A stretch of DNA of 64,000 nucleotides from Sympetrum striolatum (taxonomy: Eukaryota > Arthropoda > Insecta > Odonata > Libellulidae): contig OX388347.1 of the NCBI GenBank assembly GCA_947579665.1, positions 41,300,943-41,364,942 of the forward strand. Direction: 5' to 3'. The position numbers were made by a program, and so were the translations under genes. Below, piece by piece: positions 23,200 to 35,200 of this stretch. Positions within the stretch are counted from its first letter, which is position 1, and each line of letters starts with the position of its first letter. The notes beneath the pieces were generated by a model. That model saw nothing but the letters and a program-made list of their open reading frames with translations, ran no database searches and was not told where the DNA came from.

Positions 23200-23440
23200 A
23201 ATACTATATTCTGGCATTCTTCCATACTGATAATTTGCATAAATAATACAACAGAAAATAGACTGTTCAGCTCTCAAGAACTACCATAGGACCAAACGAG
23301 TGATTGGCATCACCAAAAGTTGCTCTGCAAGTGTCTCCGACTGAGTGACTGGTGGAGCCTGGAGGCCTTGTCTAATAAGGCCTATCGTCACCCGTGGCGC
23401 AGCTGGTTGTGCCGCCTGGCAGCCTAGTGTAATAGGGGCA
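23200..23440 (+). repeat. tRNA-like SINE, copy 1
   Basis: The region matches 34275-34490: 'cattcttccatactga', 'gaactaccataggacc', 'tctaataaggcc' occur in the same order. At 23395-23406 TGGCGCAGCTGG fits a pol III box A, as in tRNA-derived SINE heads. A second, degenerate head ('gactggtggagcctgg') precedes it, suggesting head duplication. A box B is not clear. It is not a tRNA gene since no cloverleaf can be drawn. Confidence 0.55.
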
Positions 23441-24019
23441 TGGAAGAAGGATTTCTAATCTAATTCCACATTCATACCACGATAGAGGCCTTGGAGCCTT
23501 TCGTTCAGCGTGCGAGGAATTTAAATTCTCACTTTCGATTACTCCAATGTAATGATTACTCACACGAGCTTTGAAGTAGATTACCAGTAAAAATTACCTT
23601 TTTAAAAATGTATTGATTTCAATAAAAAATACCAAAAATGTAATTGCTACAAGTAATTCGATTACTTTACTTTGTTACATCACATCATTCAAATTCAAAT
23701 TTATTTGGCCAAAAGACCGCAAGAAACAGTATAGGCTTCGTCAAACAAGAATGTATGTGGGTAATTCCATGCCAATTCGACAAGGTGATGTCCCTTGAGG
23801 TGACCGATTTTAACCAAATTTGGCAGATCGCTTTGATTTGATAACGAAATGAAAACCCCCAAGCCGTTTTGTAATTAACGGAAGTGTTTACGAAATATTG
23901 CTATGTTTAAAAATTGAAATTTTACAAAAGTGCCTTCGCATTCGAGGCCATATCTCCGGTAATATAGAAGCTAAAAATACACAACATAGCTTAATTTAAA
24001 GGTCTTGTGTTAGAAAAGA
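23441..24019. other. Repeat-derived spacer left of the long-TIR transposon
   Basis: Contains at 23690-23745 a stretch 'tttatttggccaaaagacc' like 28105-28150 (LINE tail in reverse). From about 23760 a segment starting 'gggtaattccatgcca' may be the true left end of the transposon whose inverted repeat is readable from 24020. No gene seen. Confidence 0.4.
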
Positions 24020-24570
24020 TAATCATTGGAAGTTTTATAAAATTTAAACAATTTAATAAAGTTAATAACAATTTAAAATGTTCAAATCGATTTTTGACGG
24101 TGTAGCTATGTCTTCGATTTTTCTCATTTTTTATATGTTGTACATACAACCTTCCTCTACAATTTAAAAAATTTGGCGAGGGTAATATTTCATTTAAGAA
24201 AGAAAAAAATTTTTGAGTATAGGCGTGACGCTCGCTGCGGCTCCGCGCAATCCGGCTCGCGCGCTGAACGTTCGGAAGTGTGGCCTCTCATATCTCAGCA
24301 CGCTTATTCTTCCATCTGCTTTTCACCAATTTTAACTGTTCAACCAATATTAACCGACCCTTTAATTCCCTTAACCATTGCCGACTGAATAAACCAATGG
24401 AAGTCATTACACTCCGGGAAAAGAAAGTCGCTTGGGCAGACTGAACGAGACGTTACAATCCCTCGATCAAACACCTATTTCAAGCAAAAAGTGCGTAGAT
24501 CAAGGATATATCCGGCGAGGAAATTGAAAAAAAGCTACCACTGCTTTGACATTATGTCTTCAAAAGGTGA
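24020..24570 (+). repeat. Left arm of the long inverted repeat
   Basis: Pairs with 26649-27208. The same short open frame (MARVIFHLRKKKIFEYRRDA) reads outward-in on the + strand here and on the - strand in the other arm; it is a by-product of the repeat, not a separate gene. Confidence 0.8.
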
Positions 24571-26269
24571 GGAGGTGAAAATTCAAGAAGATATTCCTTC
24601 ATTGGAAGAACAGGAAGTCCACCAAGCTGGCAAGGAAATGATTATGCAGCTGAATGATAAGTTCGCCAACGCCGCAAAAGTGAGAGAAAATATTCTAATT
24701 TTATCTGTCTTGCCTAAGTCATGGAGTGTTTCATAGATATAGCAGGAGTTTCAAGTTTCGGCATATTTGGTCAGAAAGATGAAGAAGTACGTATCTGAGC
24801 AAGGAATTCTTTGCTGTAGGAACGCGAGACGAAGCAAATCTCTCTCAAAAGAAACTAAGCTGAAAGTGAACGAGTTCTACCGTGAGCCAGACATTAATAT
24901 AGAAATGGTGGTCAAAAAAGAGTATAAAAGCATAAAAGTTTAATTATTTGCAATTTGAGGGAAGCCTATAAAGCCTTCAAAAAAAAATCCCAATGCAAAA
25001 TTAGATTTTCCAAATTTGCGGATTTGAGGCCCCCTGAGTGTTTGTTGGCTGGTGCACCTGGCACACAATCCATATGTGTCTGCATGATACACCAGATCTC
25101 TATATCTCGGGGCTGGATTAGAGCAAATCAAGTCGGATAACGAAAATTCATTGTTTAAAAATTATCGGGACTGCCTGGATTTCTCACTTAGCCGCCATCC
25201 ATCAGAAATGTGCTTCATCGGTGAAATACTGCCATGGGAACACTCCGAAAATGTCGTAAGAAAATGTGGGAGCACATATAGAATGACTGAAATAATTTCA
25301 GAGTATTTCCAGGAAAACTGTTCCGATGAAGTTCGTTTCAGGCAAAGGATTCAAGAAAATCGTTTAACCTTAACAACGCAGATTATGGAAACAGATAGTT
25401 TTTGCGAGGCATTCTCTGAGAATGTCATGAAATTAAGGAAGCATGATTACATTGCCCTCATGTAAACTGTATTCTATTTGAAAGTCAGAGACAATCTGAA
25501 ATTATGTGAAGTTGTTGCTGTGGCCGACTTTTTGGAGAATTTTTCTTTTCTCCATCAAGATGCTGTGCCATGAGTCCACTGGTGTAGTAACCACGCTACA
25601 ATACATCCATATGCGTGTTACAGCAGAAATACCGGCGATAAAGTCATACCTTTCAGTATGGTTATTATTTCGGATTGCATGGACCATAACGTAGTAACAT
25701 TTTATACCTTTCAAAGGAAACTAATAACCTTTCTTCGAAGAAGGCTACGTAATATACGTAAAATAATTTACTTTTCCGACTAAGCTGTGTCTCAATACAA
25801 GAACCACTACAACAAGAGTAATTTGTTGCATCACCAAGAGGATTTTGGAGTTAATGCTTAATGTCATTTCTATGCTACATCGCACAGAAAGGGTCCAAGT
25901 GACCGGCTAGGAGGAATGCTAAAACGATTAGTCAAACGTGCTAGTCTGCAGCGCCCGTATGGAGAACACATTCAGACTCCTAAGGAACTGTACGAATAGA
26001 CTCAATCAAATGTTAAAGGGTTGGAGTTCGAGTTTGTAGCCAACGAAGAAGTGACCGAGGTAAAGAAGAAGCTGGTCAGAAGATTTCGAGAGGCACCTGC
26101 AGTGGAAGGTATCCGTTCATGCCATGCAGCTATTCCACTATCAAAAAAAGATCTGTTACTGAAAAGTCTTTCCCATTCATCGAAAGGAACTACTTTCAGC
26201 TTCTCTGGTGCTGATTTGCAACGTTTTAAGGAGAGTTCGGATATTTTTCAAGGTCCAGTAAGAAGGTAA
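24555..26269 (+). pseudogene. Transposon protein of a widespread uncharacterised arthropod family
   Basis: Broken pieces in changing frames, in order: MSSKGEEVKIQEDI (24555), FQVSAYLVRKMKKYVSEQG, IRFSKFADLRPPECLLAGAP with GTQSICVCMIHQ (about 25000-25100), LSRHPSEMCFIGEILPWEHS (25180-25240), then HFYATSHRKGPSDRLGGMLK (about 25860-25925) and ASLQRPYGEHIQTPKELYE, ending at 26269. The SKFAxLRPxxC...GTxxxCVCxxHQ block and the SHxKGPxDxxGGxxKR block are features I recognise from repetitive uncharacterised arthropod proteins; I cannot name the superfamily. Stops and shifts make this copy dead. A possible intron (donor at 26266) follows. Confidence 0.6.
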
Positions 26270-26648
26270 GTGAATTTCATATGCGCGATTAACTAGATGA
26301 CATTTTTCTCACGGCTAAACGAAACTTTCATATTTTAGGTCTGCAGCTAAGAGGCATATAACCTCGGTAACTAAAACTCACAGTACAGACGTCCCTCATC
26401 AGAGAAAACGGAAGAAAAACTGATTTTTTTTAGGTGTTCTGTGCATCTATAACTAGTATTGCGTTTGTTTATTTGAATTTTAACGCTCTATAAAAATGAA
26501 TGAAAACGTTATTGAACATTAATATGGACAAAAACATCTTTGTTAAAATATTTATATGCTTACATTCAATTGCTATTCTATTGAAATATTAATTAAAGTA
26601 TAAAGTCAAACATTAAGATATTGGGATGTCAAATGCATTATGAATGAA

Positions 26649-27208
26649 TCACCTTTTGAAGATATAATGTCAAAGCAGTGGTAGTTTTTTTTCAATTTCC
26701 TCGCCGGATATATCTTTGATCTACGCATTTTTTGCTTGAAATAGGTGTTTGATCAAGGGATTGTAACGTCTCGTTCAGTCTGCCCAAGCGACTTTCTTTT
26801 CCCGGAGTGCAATGACTTCCATTGGTTTATTCAGTCGGCAAGGGTGAAGGGAGTTTAAAAGGGTCGGTTAATATTGGTTGAACAGTTAAAATTGGTGAAA
26901 AGCAGATGGAAGAATAAGCGTGCTGAGATATGAGAGGCCACACTTCCGAACGTTCAGCGCGCGAGCCGGACGGCGCGGAGCCGCAGCGAGCGTCACGCCT
27001 ATACTCAAAAATTTTTTTCTTTCTTAAATGAAATATTACCCTCGCCAAATTTTTTTAAATTGTAGAGGAAGGTAGGAAGGTATGTATAACATATAAAAAA
27101 TGAGAAAAGTCGAAGATATAGCTACACCGTCAAAAATCGATTTGAACATTTTAAATTGTTATAAACTTTATTAAATTGTTTAAATTTTATAAAAACTTCC
27201 AATGATTA
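26649..27208 (-). repeat. Right arm of the long inverted repeat
   Basis: Reverse complement of 24020-24570. Slightly longer owing to small insertions such as 'ggtaggaagg' near 27075. Confidence 0.8.
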
Positions 27209-27209
27209 A

Positions 27210-28090
27210 TTTTAATGGGAAAGATATTCTTCAATGGAATAAATCATTTTATTGAGAAAATAATTTCTGACCTTACTTTTAAAAGAGGAGTTAGTAGGCT
27301 TTGTATCTTCAGGAAGTGTGTAATACAAGATGATGGGATGATGGACTTGACTATTTAGGGAATGAGTGGTCCGAGGATAAGAAATATAATGATTATTATT
27401 GTAAGTGTGTATATCAGCATTTGTCTTGAAGTTCATTAAATTTAATTTAACGTACTTAATTGAAGGAAAAATAAAAATACAGGGAGGGGTAAAATTTTAA
27501 ATCGATGAAAGAGAGGAAGGCTGGGTGAATCGAGCTTGGAGTTAGCTATTAATCTTACAATTCTTTTTTGTAATTTGAACAATTTGATGGCATGGTGGGA
27601 AGAACACCAAATAGTATGCTGTAAACAATATGTGAATAAAAAAGACCGTAAGTATTAGATAACAATACATCGGTCGAAACAGTGAAACGAATATATTTTA
27701 TGAGAAAGCAAACAGATGAACTTAGTTTTTTTAAAAGAAAATGAAGATGAGAGTACCAGTAGAGGTGTGAGTTAATGTGTATGCCAAGAAGATTGGGAGA
27801 GTCCACCTGAATTAATATACTACCATCTAAAAAATATCTAATTTTTGAGTAAGTTTATTTTTTGGAACAAAGTGAATTATTTGAGATTTTTCTGGATTAA
27901 GTTTGAGGAAGATATTGAGGGACCAAGTGTGAATTTTATCAGCAACAAGATTACATTTGTTAAGAAGGGATTCAGAAGTTGAAGAAGAAATGAGAATATT
28001 TGTGTCATCAGCATATAAGCATTGATCATGTTATCCATTAACATTTCCAAACGTATCTGTCTGCTTCCCTGCAATGTTGCCACTTCAAGG
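27210..28090 (-). pseudogene. LINE reverse transcriptase (Jockey/CR1-like), 3' half
   Basis: On the - strand, in shifting frames: LYADDTNILIS (the catalytic YADD, about 28010), SLNIFLKLNPEKSQIIHFVP, then GIHINSHLYWYSHLHFLLKK, LSSSVCFLIKYIRF and YGLFYSHIVYSILFGVL (thumb domain, 27806-27555), and finally LPEDTKPTNSSFKSKVRNYF (27340-27240). The 3' end with AATAAA lies near 27235-27250. Stops interrupt it (for example in the stretch 27840-27810). It lies next to the right arm of the long inverted repeat. Confidence 0.75.
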
Positions 28091-29776
28091 TAACTGGTTC
28101 AAATTTAAAATTTATTTAGCCAAGGACTGCAAGAAGTAGTATAGGCATCCTTTTAATATATACACAAAGACAGTTATTTGAAGGAAGTGGAAAAAAGGGA
28201 AAAAATTACAAAGACAAAACACCTACTCAAATACAGATTCAAGTTAAATTAAAAGAAAGATATATATGATTATAAGTTATCACTATAAGAGATTCTGGAA
28301 TCTCTTAAAGGACAAGGGCAACAAAAACTTTCCAAGTCTCCCATCTATTTCATGTGGAATAATATTTGATGCACCGTGGCATTGAAGGCTAATTTGATGA
28401 ATTACTAAGTGGATCTTTTTGAACGTTAAACGGTCTGTCACTTGCTGGATCTTGTCTTTATGGGAAGTGTTCAAAAAAAATTTTTCTGCCCACTTTATCG
28501 TACTTCATTTATCTATTTTAAGAAATATTATAAACGATGAGAAAAAAGGATAACGTGGTGATTAAATCTATCACGATAATCTGATGACCTCAATAGGTTT
28601 TTTGCTCCATAAGCGGTATGAATTCTCATATTCCTCTCCTATTTAACATATAAGAACAGCTGTAATGGTTTGTCGTCTGTGAAGAGGTCCTGGATAGGGG
28701 TTAAGTTCCGGGCATGGGCCATGCCTAGGCAACGCCACTTAAAGTAAACTATTACTCTAAACCTTAATTAAGTAAGATTCAGAGAAGCAAAAGAGGAATT
28801 AGAAGCCAAGGGGCTGGAAATTCCATATCGCCCAAAAGCCAAGTGGGCAAACAGTGAGCTGTGAACTACTCAAGGTGGTGTTGGCCTAGGCCCGTGAGCC
28901 CATGGGCCCGAGGATAACTTGAGAAGGAAAGAATTATTCGTCCTTAAAAGAGCGTTAGTTTCTTGTATAAGGGCAAACGCCTCTTAAAGTTGTAACGTAA
29001 TGCTTAAACAAAATGCTCCGTCTTCGTGAAGGAGTAAAAAAATGTATTTGTTTACAAACCACAACGATTAATTACAGGGCGATTTATGAAAAGTACGAGC
29101 TCGGGCCCGGCTTGAGAACGAAAATTTGCGTCTACGATCGGATCGGGCTCGGATTCCACGACGAACGGGCCGGGCCGGGGTTGAAATTTTCGGCCCACGC
29201 AGACTTGTAGTCCTTGGGCATTGAACACACCGTGAGAGAAGGAGCCTTTACCGATAAGAAGGGGACGAAAATCTCCACCTTATCAGCCTCGTCTTATCAT
29301 CATCTGCTTCGATTGCCGTTAAGTAGACGGTGAGTTATGCCAATTTCAGCTACGCATCATTGAGTCGGGAATAACTTTCGATTTTGACATGCATATGTTA
29401 TTCGAATAAGTATGATTGAAATATAAGGATTTATATTCCATACGTGGAATTATAGAGTAATATGAAAATTTTTCTATTCTCGTATAGTTGTTTGAATAGT
29501 ATCTTGTATTCCAACTACGTCTGTATTACTTGTGTGATTTAAATGATTTTGAGTTAAGGTACTCTTGGAATTGAATTATTCATTTTTTCCGGTTTTTTAG
29601 CGAGTTTTTGGCGCTGGTTACCGCTTCTTGAATCCCAAATTGCTGTTGACCTGCCACTACTCCGCCCAGGGTCGCATTTACCATATGGCGTAGCCGGCGG
29701 CCGCTGGGGGCGTCGCTAGAATCACAAGGAGGCAAGACAGTGGACCTCATTCTAGATTCCACTGGAGCCTCATAAG
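28091..29776. other. Unassigned repeat-like DNA
   Basis: Contains another LINE-tail-like piece (28105-28150, like 23690-23745). The segment 29090-29210 is unusually GC-rich ('gggccgggccggggttg') and 29590-29770 is again GC-rich with 'ggcggccgctgggggcg'. Both look like pieces of unrelated mobile elements; no protein similarity was recognised on either strand. Confidence 0.4.
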
Positions 29777-31166
29777 TAAGGTGACCATACGTACTGGTTT
29801 GCCCGGGACCGTACCGGTTTTGGGGTGTTTGTCCCGGTGTCCCAAAAGACTAAACTAAAATACTAATTTGTACCGGTCTTTGGATTTCTGCTATCAAAAT
29901 AATCCGTTTGTTTTTTAAAATTTTGGTCTTTTTTTAAACGCTTTTAAAAATAATGTTTCAAACAGCATCTTACATGAAAAATTCGTAAATATGTTTGATA
30001 TAGTAACTGCAAAAACAAAAAAATCTGATGTGGCCAGCACATGACTTTCTCCATATATAAGATGTAAATATTTATCTACGACAGTATTTTCGAACTCTAT
30101 ATTCAATCTAAACTTGGAAGGTAAGTGATTAATTTATAATATATTATCTCTTTCGTCACAAAAATCATAAATAAAGTTTTCCGATACATGTTCGATGAAA
30201 AATGGCGAACTTGGCCTTTTACGAGCATCAATATAGGATGATTCACAAAACTGATTATATATCCAACTCAGTATAATGGGCGATGGAAACGAAATCAAAA
30301 TACGAACTAAGAGCAAAATAACACACGACCGACTCAAACTATTAACAAAAATAAAGACTACACACTTAAACAGTGGAAACTTAAAAAGCAACAGTGAATG
30401 ATGAAAATTATTATTAAAACGATGAAATTGGCCTTTCGCCCACAGCGCCCTCTATGTACATAATCAGCTACTTCCGGTTTATCAGTATTTCACGTATAAC
30501 TCCTAAACAATCAGTGATAAAAAAATATGTTTAATACAAAAGTTATAGTAAATTACATTTTCTAAAACTTTTATAAATAATAGAACATACCTATATATCA
30601 TATTTATGGAGATAGTTTGCAAAAACGGAAATTTGCTTCAAAGAATAAAGCTCGACTTCCGGTCAACCGATTTACTTTAAAAACTAATCAACTCTGACAG
30701 CACCCACCACAATGCTATATATGAAGTTTGGTTGTGATACGGCTAATAGTTTTCACATTAGAGCGCCCAAAAGCACATACACACAGACATCATTCAGAAA
30801 ATGGTCAAAACGTGTTCTAGGGACCCCAAAACATGTATTTCCGTTGAAATCTCGAAGTCGATTTTTTTCATGAAAACAATACTTTCTCTATACTACGTAT
30901 ATGGAGAAAGTAAAAAGAATAAAATTATTTAGTTAGAGTCAATATATTCCTATATTTATAATATACTAAGCTCTTGCATATGTAGCAGCAGGAAGTTGCA
31001 CCAATTCAGGTGCTGGAAAGTGAGTTCTGCAGGACTCGGAGTGACAACTTTTCTAATGCTTCTCTTGACCAAAGAAACATATACATTCATACATATAATA
31101 TTGCCTATACTTCAGGAGAAGTGAAAGTTTATCCCGGTTTAGCAGATCAGAAATGTGGTCACTTTA
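29777..31166. mobile_element. Non-autonomous hAT-like transposon, 1.39 kb
   Basis: The left end TAAGGTGACCA and the right end, read inward, TAAAGTGACCA are terminal inverted repeats. The flanks are CTCATAAG (29769-29776) and CTCATAAA (31167-31174), an 8-bp target duplication with one mismatch. The left subterminal region contains 'gtcccggtgtccc' words typical of a common arthropod hAT-like repeat. The interior has no coding potential; 30420-30910 looks like a second, nested repeat ('tactttctctatac...tatggagaaagta', an imperfect inverted pair around 30883-30910). Confidence 0.7.
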
Positions 31167-31174
31167 CTCATAAA

Positions 31175-32283
31175 TAAACTCATAAGTCATAAATACATAT
31201 TAATCAATTAAGACATTGTATATGCTTCATGCCAGAAAAGATCCGAATGAAAAGTATTTTAATGGAAAACCTCAGACTTTATATAAAGAATACATTTTTA
31301 TGGCAGATTTTGAGACTTCATGATAATTTTCATAGAAATCATTGACTTATATTTCAGACTATTATTTATTATCGCAGTACTCTGTTATGGATCAAAATGC
31401 AAGAAAAAATGAACTCTGGTAGGAAAGAATGGGGAATGCCAGTAGGCTAAGCAGTTTCAGCTATAAAGTATGCTAAATTTTGAAATTTTGGGAATAAACG
31501 TTTTTATTTACTAGTAATTGTTTGCAGTTCAATATATCAAATATATATGACTATAGAACATCAAAAAATCATTAAAAATATCATAATACATACATGACCC
31601 ATACACATACTGGTTTTCACCAACCCCTGGGTTATTGCCAGTAGGAGGATCCCCTATGCATTTCTTACAGCAAAATTATGCTATTGCTTATAATTTGAAT
31701 ATATTTACATAAAGAACTATTAAGTGTAAAAAGTCATGGAGAATAAAGAATGTTATACAACTTTACACAAAAAGTGAAGATCAGGATTTCTGGAATATAA
31801 CAAAATATATATTTTTAAAATTTATTTTTGCTCAGGAATCATACTGCAGATCCTTTATTCAATAAACAATGTGTGGTTTTGCCACAGAATTGCAGTTTTA
31901 GTGTAACTGTCATTACCCCATGACCCATTGAGTCTCACACTTCAGGGTTCATTTAAATAAACTATTATTTTTGTTCTACCATTAATCTACCTATAATTTT
32001 CCTTTTAGCTCTCCAACCCTGCATTGTTTTGTGGCTCCCTTAAATTGTATCTTTCCATCTCTCTCCCAGACACTGGAACCTTGATTTGCTTAAGGAGACT
32101 CTTTCTTAGCTTTCTGTAACACATGTCATTGAATGAAAACATAAAATCTGCATCTCACTGAAAATTATTTTAATGGATAACTCGGAATCAACATGGAGAA
32201 AATATTGATATGACAGCTTTTAAGATTTACTTCCTGTTAATTGTCATAGGGATCATTGAACGCATCTTCTTATCCTATTGCAG
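31175..32283. other. 5' region of caspase C
   Basis: AT-rich. From about 32060 to 32283 it resembles the 5' region of copy B (13790-14032). It may contain an untranslated first exon and promoter, but neither can be located from sequence alone. Confidence 0.4.
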
Positions 32284-32299
32284 TGCTGCCACAAGAATT

Positions 32300-35200
32300 A
32301 TGGAAGATTTGGAACCTATGGAAGTTACAGAACTAACACATCGGAATGAAGAAAATAATCAAGTCAGGTAATGCTGAAAGAATTTAAAATATATGATACA
32401 CGTTGATAGTGCGCAAAATTATTTCCATCTAGAAGAGTATAAAATTCACTCTACATACTATAGGATGATGATGTTAAAATTGGAGAAAAGTTTTTCTAAG
32501 TGATATTTTTGGAAGTAAATTTTATTTTTAAATTGAACAAATAAATACATTATGCAATGTATCATTAATTTATACATCAGAAGCTATAGTTTAAACAAAT
32601 TAATATTTTTCTGCCCTTGGAAATATTTTTCCATGCTTCATATCAGGATTAACATGAGGGATTCCCATAAAAGCTGTGCACTAAATGTGAAAGGTACACA
32701 AGGGCCTGAGGTTCCAGAAGTGTTAAATTTTTCTAAGCCTGCACAACTAGAAGTTCTGTGAATCCATGAGTTTACGAACATAATTCAATCATCTTTCTCA
32801 ATGTCTTAACAGGGACAATGGTCGTCTTAAGTATCGTGGTTTGGCTATCATTGCTATTTTCCGTCAATTTAAACAAGAGGAGATGGATATTTATTACACA
32901 GAAGAAGATAGGAAATTATTAGAGCGTGGATTTAGTAAACTACAGTATGGAGTATTAGTATGGGATGATCCAATGATGAAAAAAACATTCTTTAGGCGAC
33001 TCCAGAAAGGTAAGTATGAACACACAGACTTTCCTATTAATTTTTTAAATTACTTTTAGATAGATTTCTCAAAAATTTGGGAATGCCACAAATAAGGAAT
33101 TAAAAATACTTCAAACTACTGGAAAGAATCATATCCATTGAAAACCATCCCTTGCTTAGACATATTAGTATATCATAAATGGAGGGTTTAAAAATAAAAA
33201 AAATATATCAATTTAGAGGTAGGCAAGGGATACCTGCATATTAATTTTCAAGTAAAAAAACATTATTTTTAGTAAATCCACTTTTTCCAGTCATTGTGAT
33301 AAGATGATTTGTTGCTTTGAATTGCCCCTCCTTATCTCTTTATATTGTGGTTCTTTTTTTTGTTATGTGTATCTTATGGTTCTAAATGTCATCATTATTT
33401 TTCAGTTTCTTGTGATCCAATTAACAATGAGTGTGAAACATTTGCTTTAGTCATTATCACTCATGGGGATGAAAATGGGACCTTACATGCATTTGATGGC
33501 CCTTTCAGTCGCCAAGATGTTTACAATTGTTTCAAAGCTGAGGAATGCCTTCAATTAAAAGATAAAATGAAGTTTTTCATCTTTCATGTAAGTATGAAGT
33601 CTTAACTGAGGTTTGTTCAGTTGTTTTTTAAGCATAATTTAAAATATCTTAATCAGTTTCCAGTTTCATTGATAAAATATTTATGGTTCTTTTTCTAGAG
33701 AGATGAATTAATTTTTACCTTTAATCTCGTACAAAATTTTACTCATTCTGGACACAAAATTTTTATCATTGTAATAATAGTTTTTATTGGCAATGCAACA
33801 CCAATAATTTTGTTCCAGTAGTTGACATCTCAACATGTTATTGCTACAACTATGCAATATTAGTATTGAGTGTGAGGTTTTTTTGCTTCTTATATCTTTT
33901 AGTAATGGGTATTATATCTTAGAATTGTTATAACATTGAGTCATAAGTATCATTGACTAGGACAGACAATCAGAGTTGCTCTGGGGATTCGAAAAAATTT
34001 ATCTCTTTTATGGTACTGATGGACATCTGGGCAGATACTTGAAGATGGGAACCACATGGTCACATGCCAATGATAAACAACCGACCACGTGGGCTGGGCT
34101 GGGCTGCCATGTGGCACAGCCTGTCTTGCCACCATTTGATATGGCCACCAAGGAATGTACAAATTGTTTCATTCCAAGAATTCAAATTTGTTAGCTGTAA
34201 GCTTCCGAACTGACATGCCAAATTGCAGGTTGTTGTTCCACTGCACAAATTAAATCCTCTGCATTCACATTTGCATATCCAATAAATTCTGTCATTCTTC
34301 CATACTGACAATTCGCGTAAATAAAACAACAGAAAACAGGCTGTTCAGCACTTGAGAACTACCATAGGACCAACCAAGTGAATTGCTGCACCTCTAATTG
34401 CTCTGCACATGTAACTAACTGAGTCACCGGTGGTGCCTGGTGGCCCAGTCTAATAAGGCCCAAGTCACCGGTGGTGCAGCTGGTTGCGTTTAATCATCTT
34501 GTGAATTTGAAGGTGTTTGGGAAACTTAGAAACGCTCACCTCCAGCTGAATCCGAATAAGTGTTTGCTGTTTCAAGAGAGGATCAGTTTTCTGGGACATG
34601 TGGTGTAATCTGCTGGTGTTGAGACAGATCCAACCAAAATCCAGGATGTAAAGGAGTGGCAACAACCAAGGAACAAGCACGCAGTCAGGAGTTTCTTGGG
34701 ATTATGCAGCTACTATCAACAATTTGTGAAGGACTTTGGACAAATTGCCAAGCCTCTGCATGGTTTGACAGAAAAGAATAGACTATTCATTTGGACTGCC
34801 GAATGTGGCGAAGCATTCCAGGAATTAAAGCAACGACTGATTACAGCACCGATTTTGGCTTACCCAGTGGATAACAGCCCTTTTGTGTTGGACACTGATG
34901 CGACTCATCATGGCGTTGGCGCCGTTCTTATGCAAATGCAAAACAAATAAGAGACTGTCATCGCCTATTTCAGCTAGACTCTTGGAAAGGCAGAAAAGAA
35001 CTACTGCACTACGAGGAAGGAGCTTCTTGCCATTGTGAAAGTGGTTGATCATTTCCACACTTTCCTGTATGGAAAGAAGTTCCTGATTCTGACGGACCAT
35101 TCTGCCCTACAATGGTTGCTAAACTTCAAGAACCCGGAAGATCAATTAGCTCGTTGGCTGGAAAGGTTACAAACGTATGAATTCGAGATCCAGTACTGCA

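Larger units (their letters stand above)
24020..27208 (+). mobile_element. DNA transposon with about 550-bp inverted repeats
   Basis: 24020-24570 and 26649-27208 are inverted copies of one another with few differences. They include a GC-rich 'cgtgacgctcgctgcggctc' stretch and end inwards at 'ttcaaaaggtga'. The 2.1 kb between them holds a broken gene (see next entry). The right arm abuts a LINE on the - strand, so the true right terminus may have been lost; no target duplication can be assigned. Superfamily unknown to me. Confidence 0.75.

Noticed and set aside
24173..27048. The 71-73-codon frame occurring once on each strand as a gene pair
   Set aside because: It lies wholly in the arms of the inverted repeat and is a consequence of that repeat.
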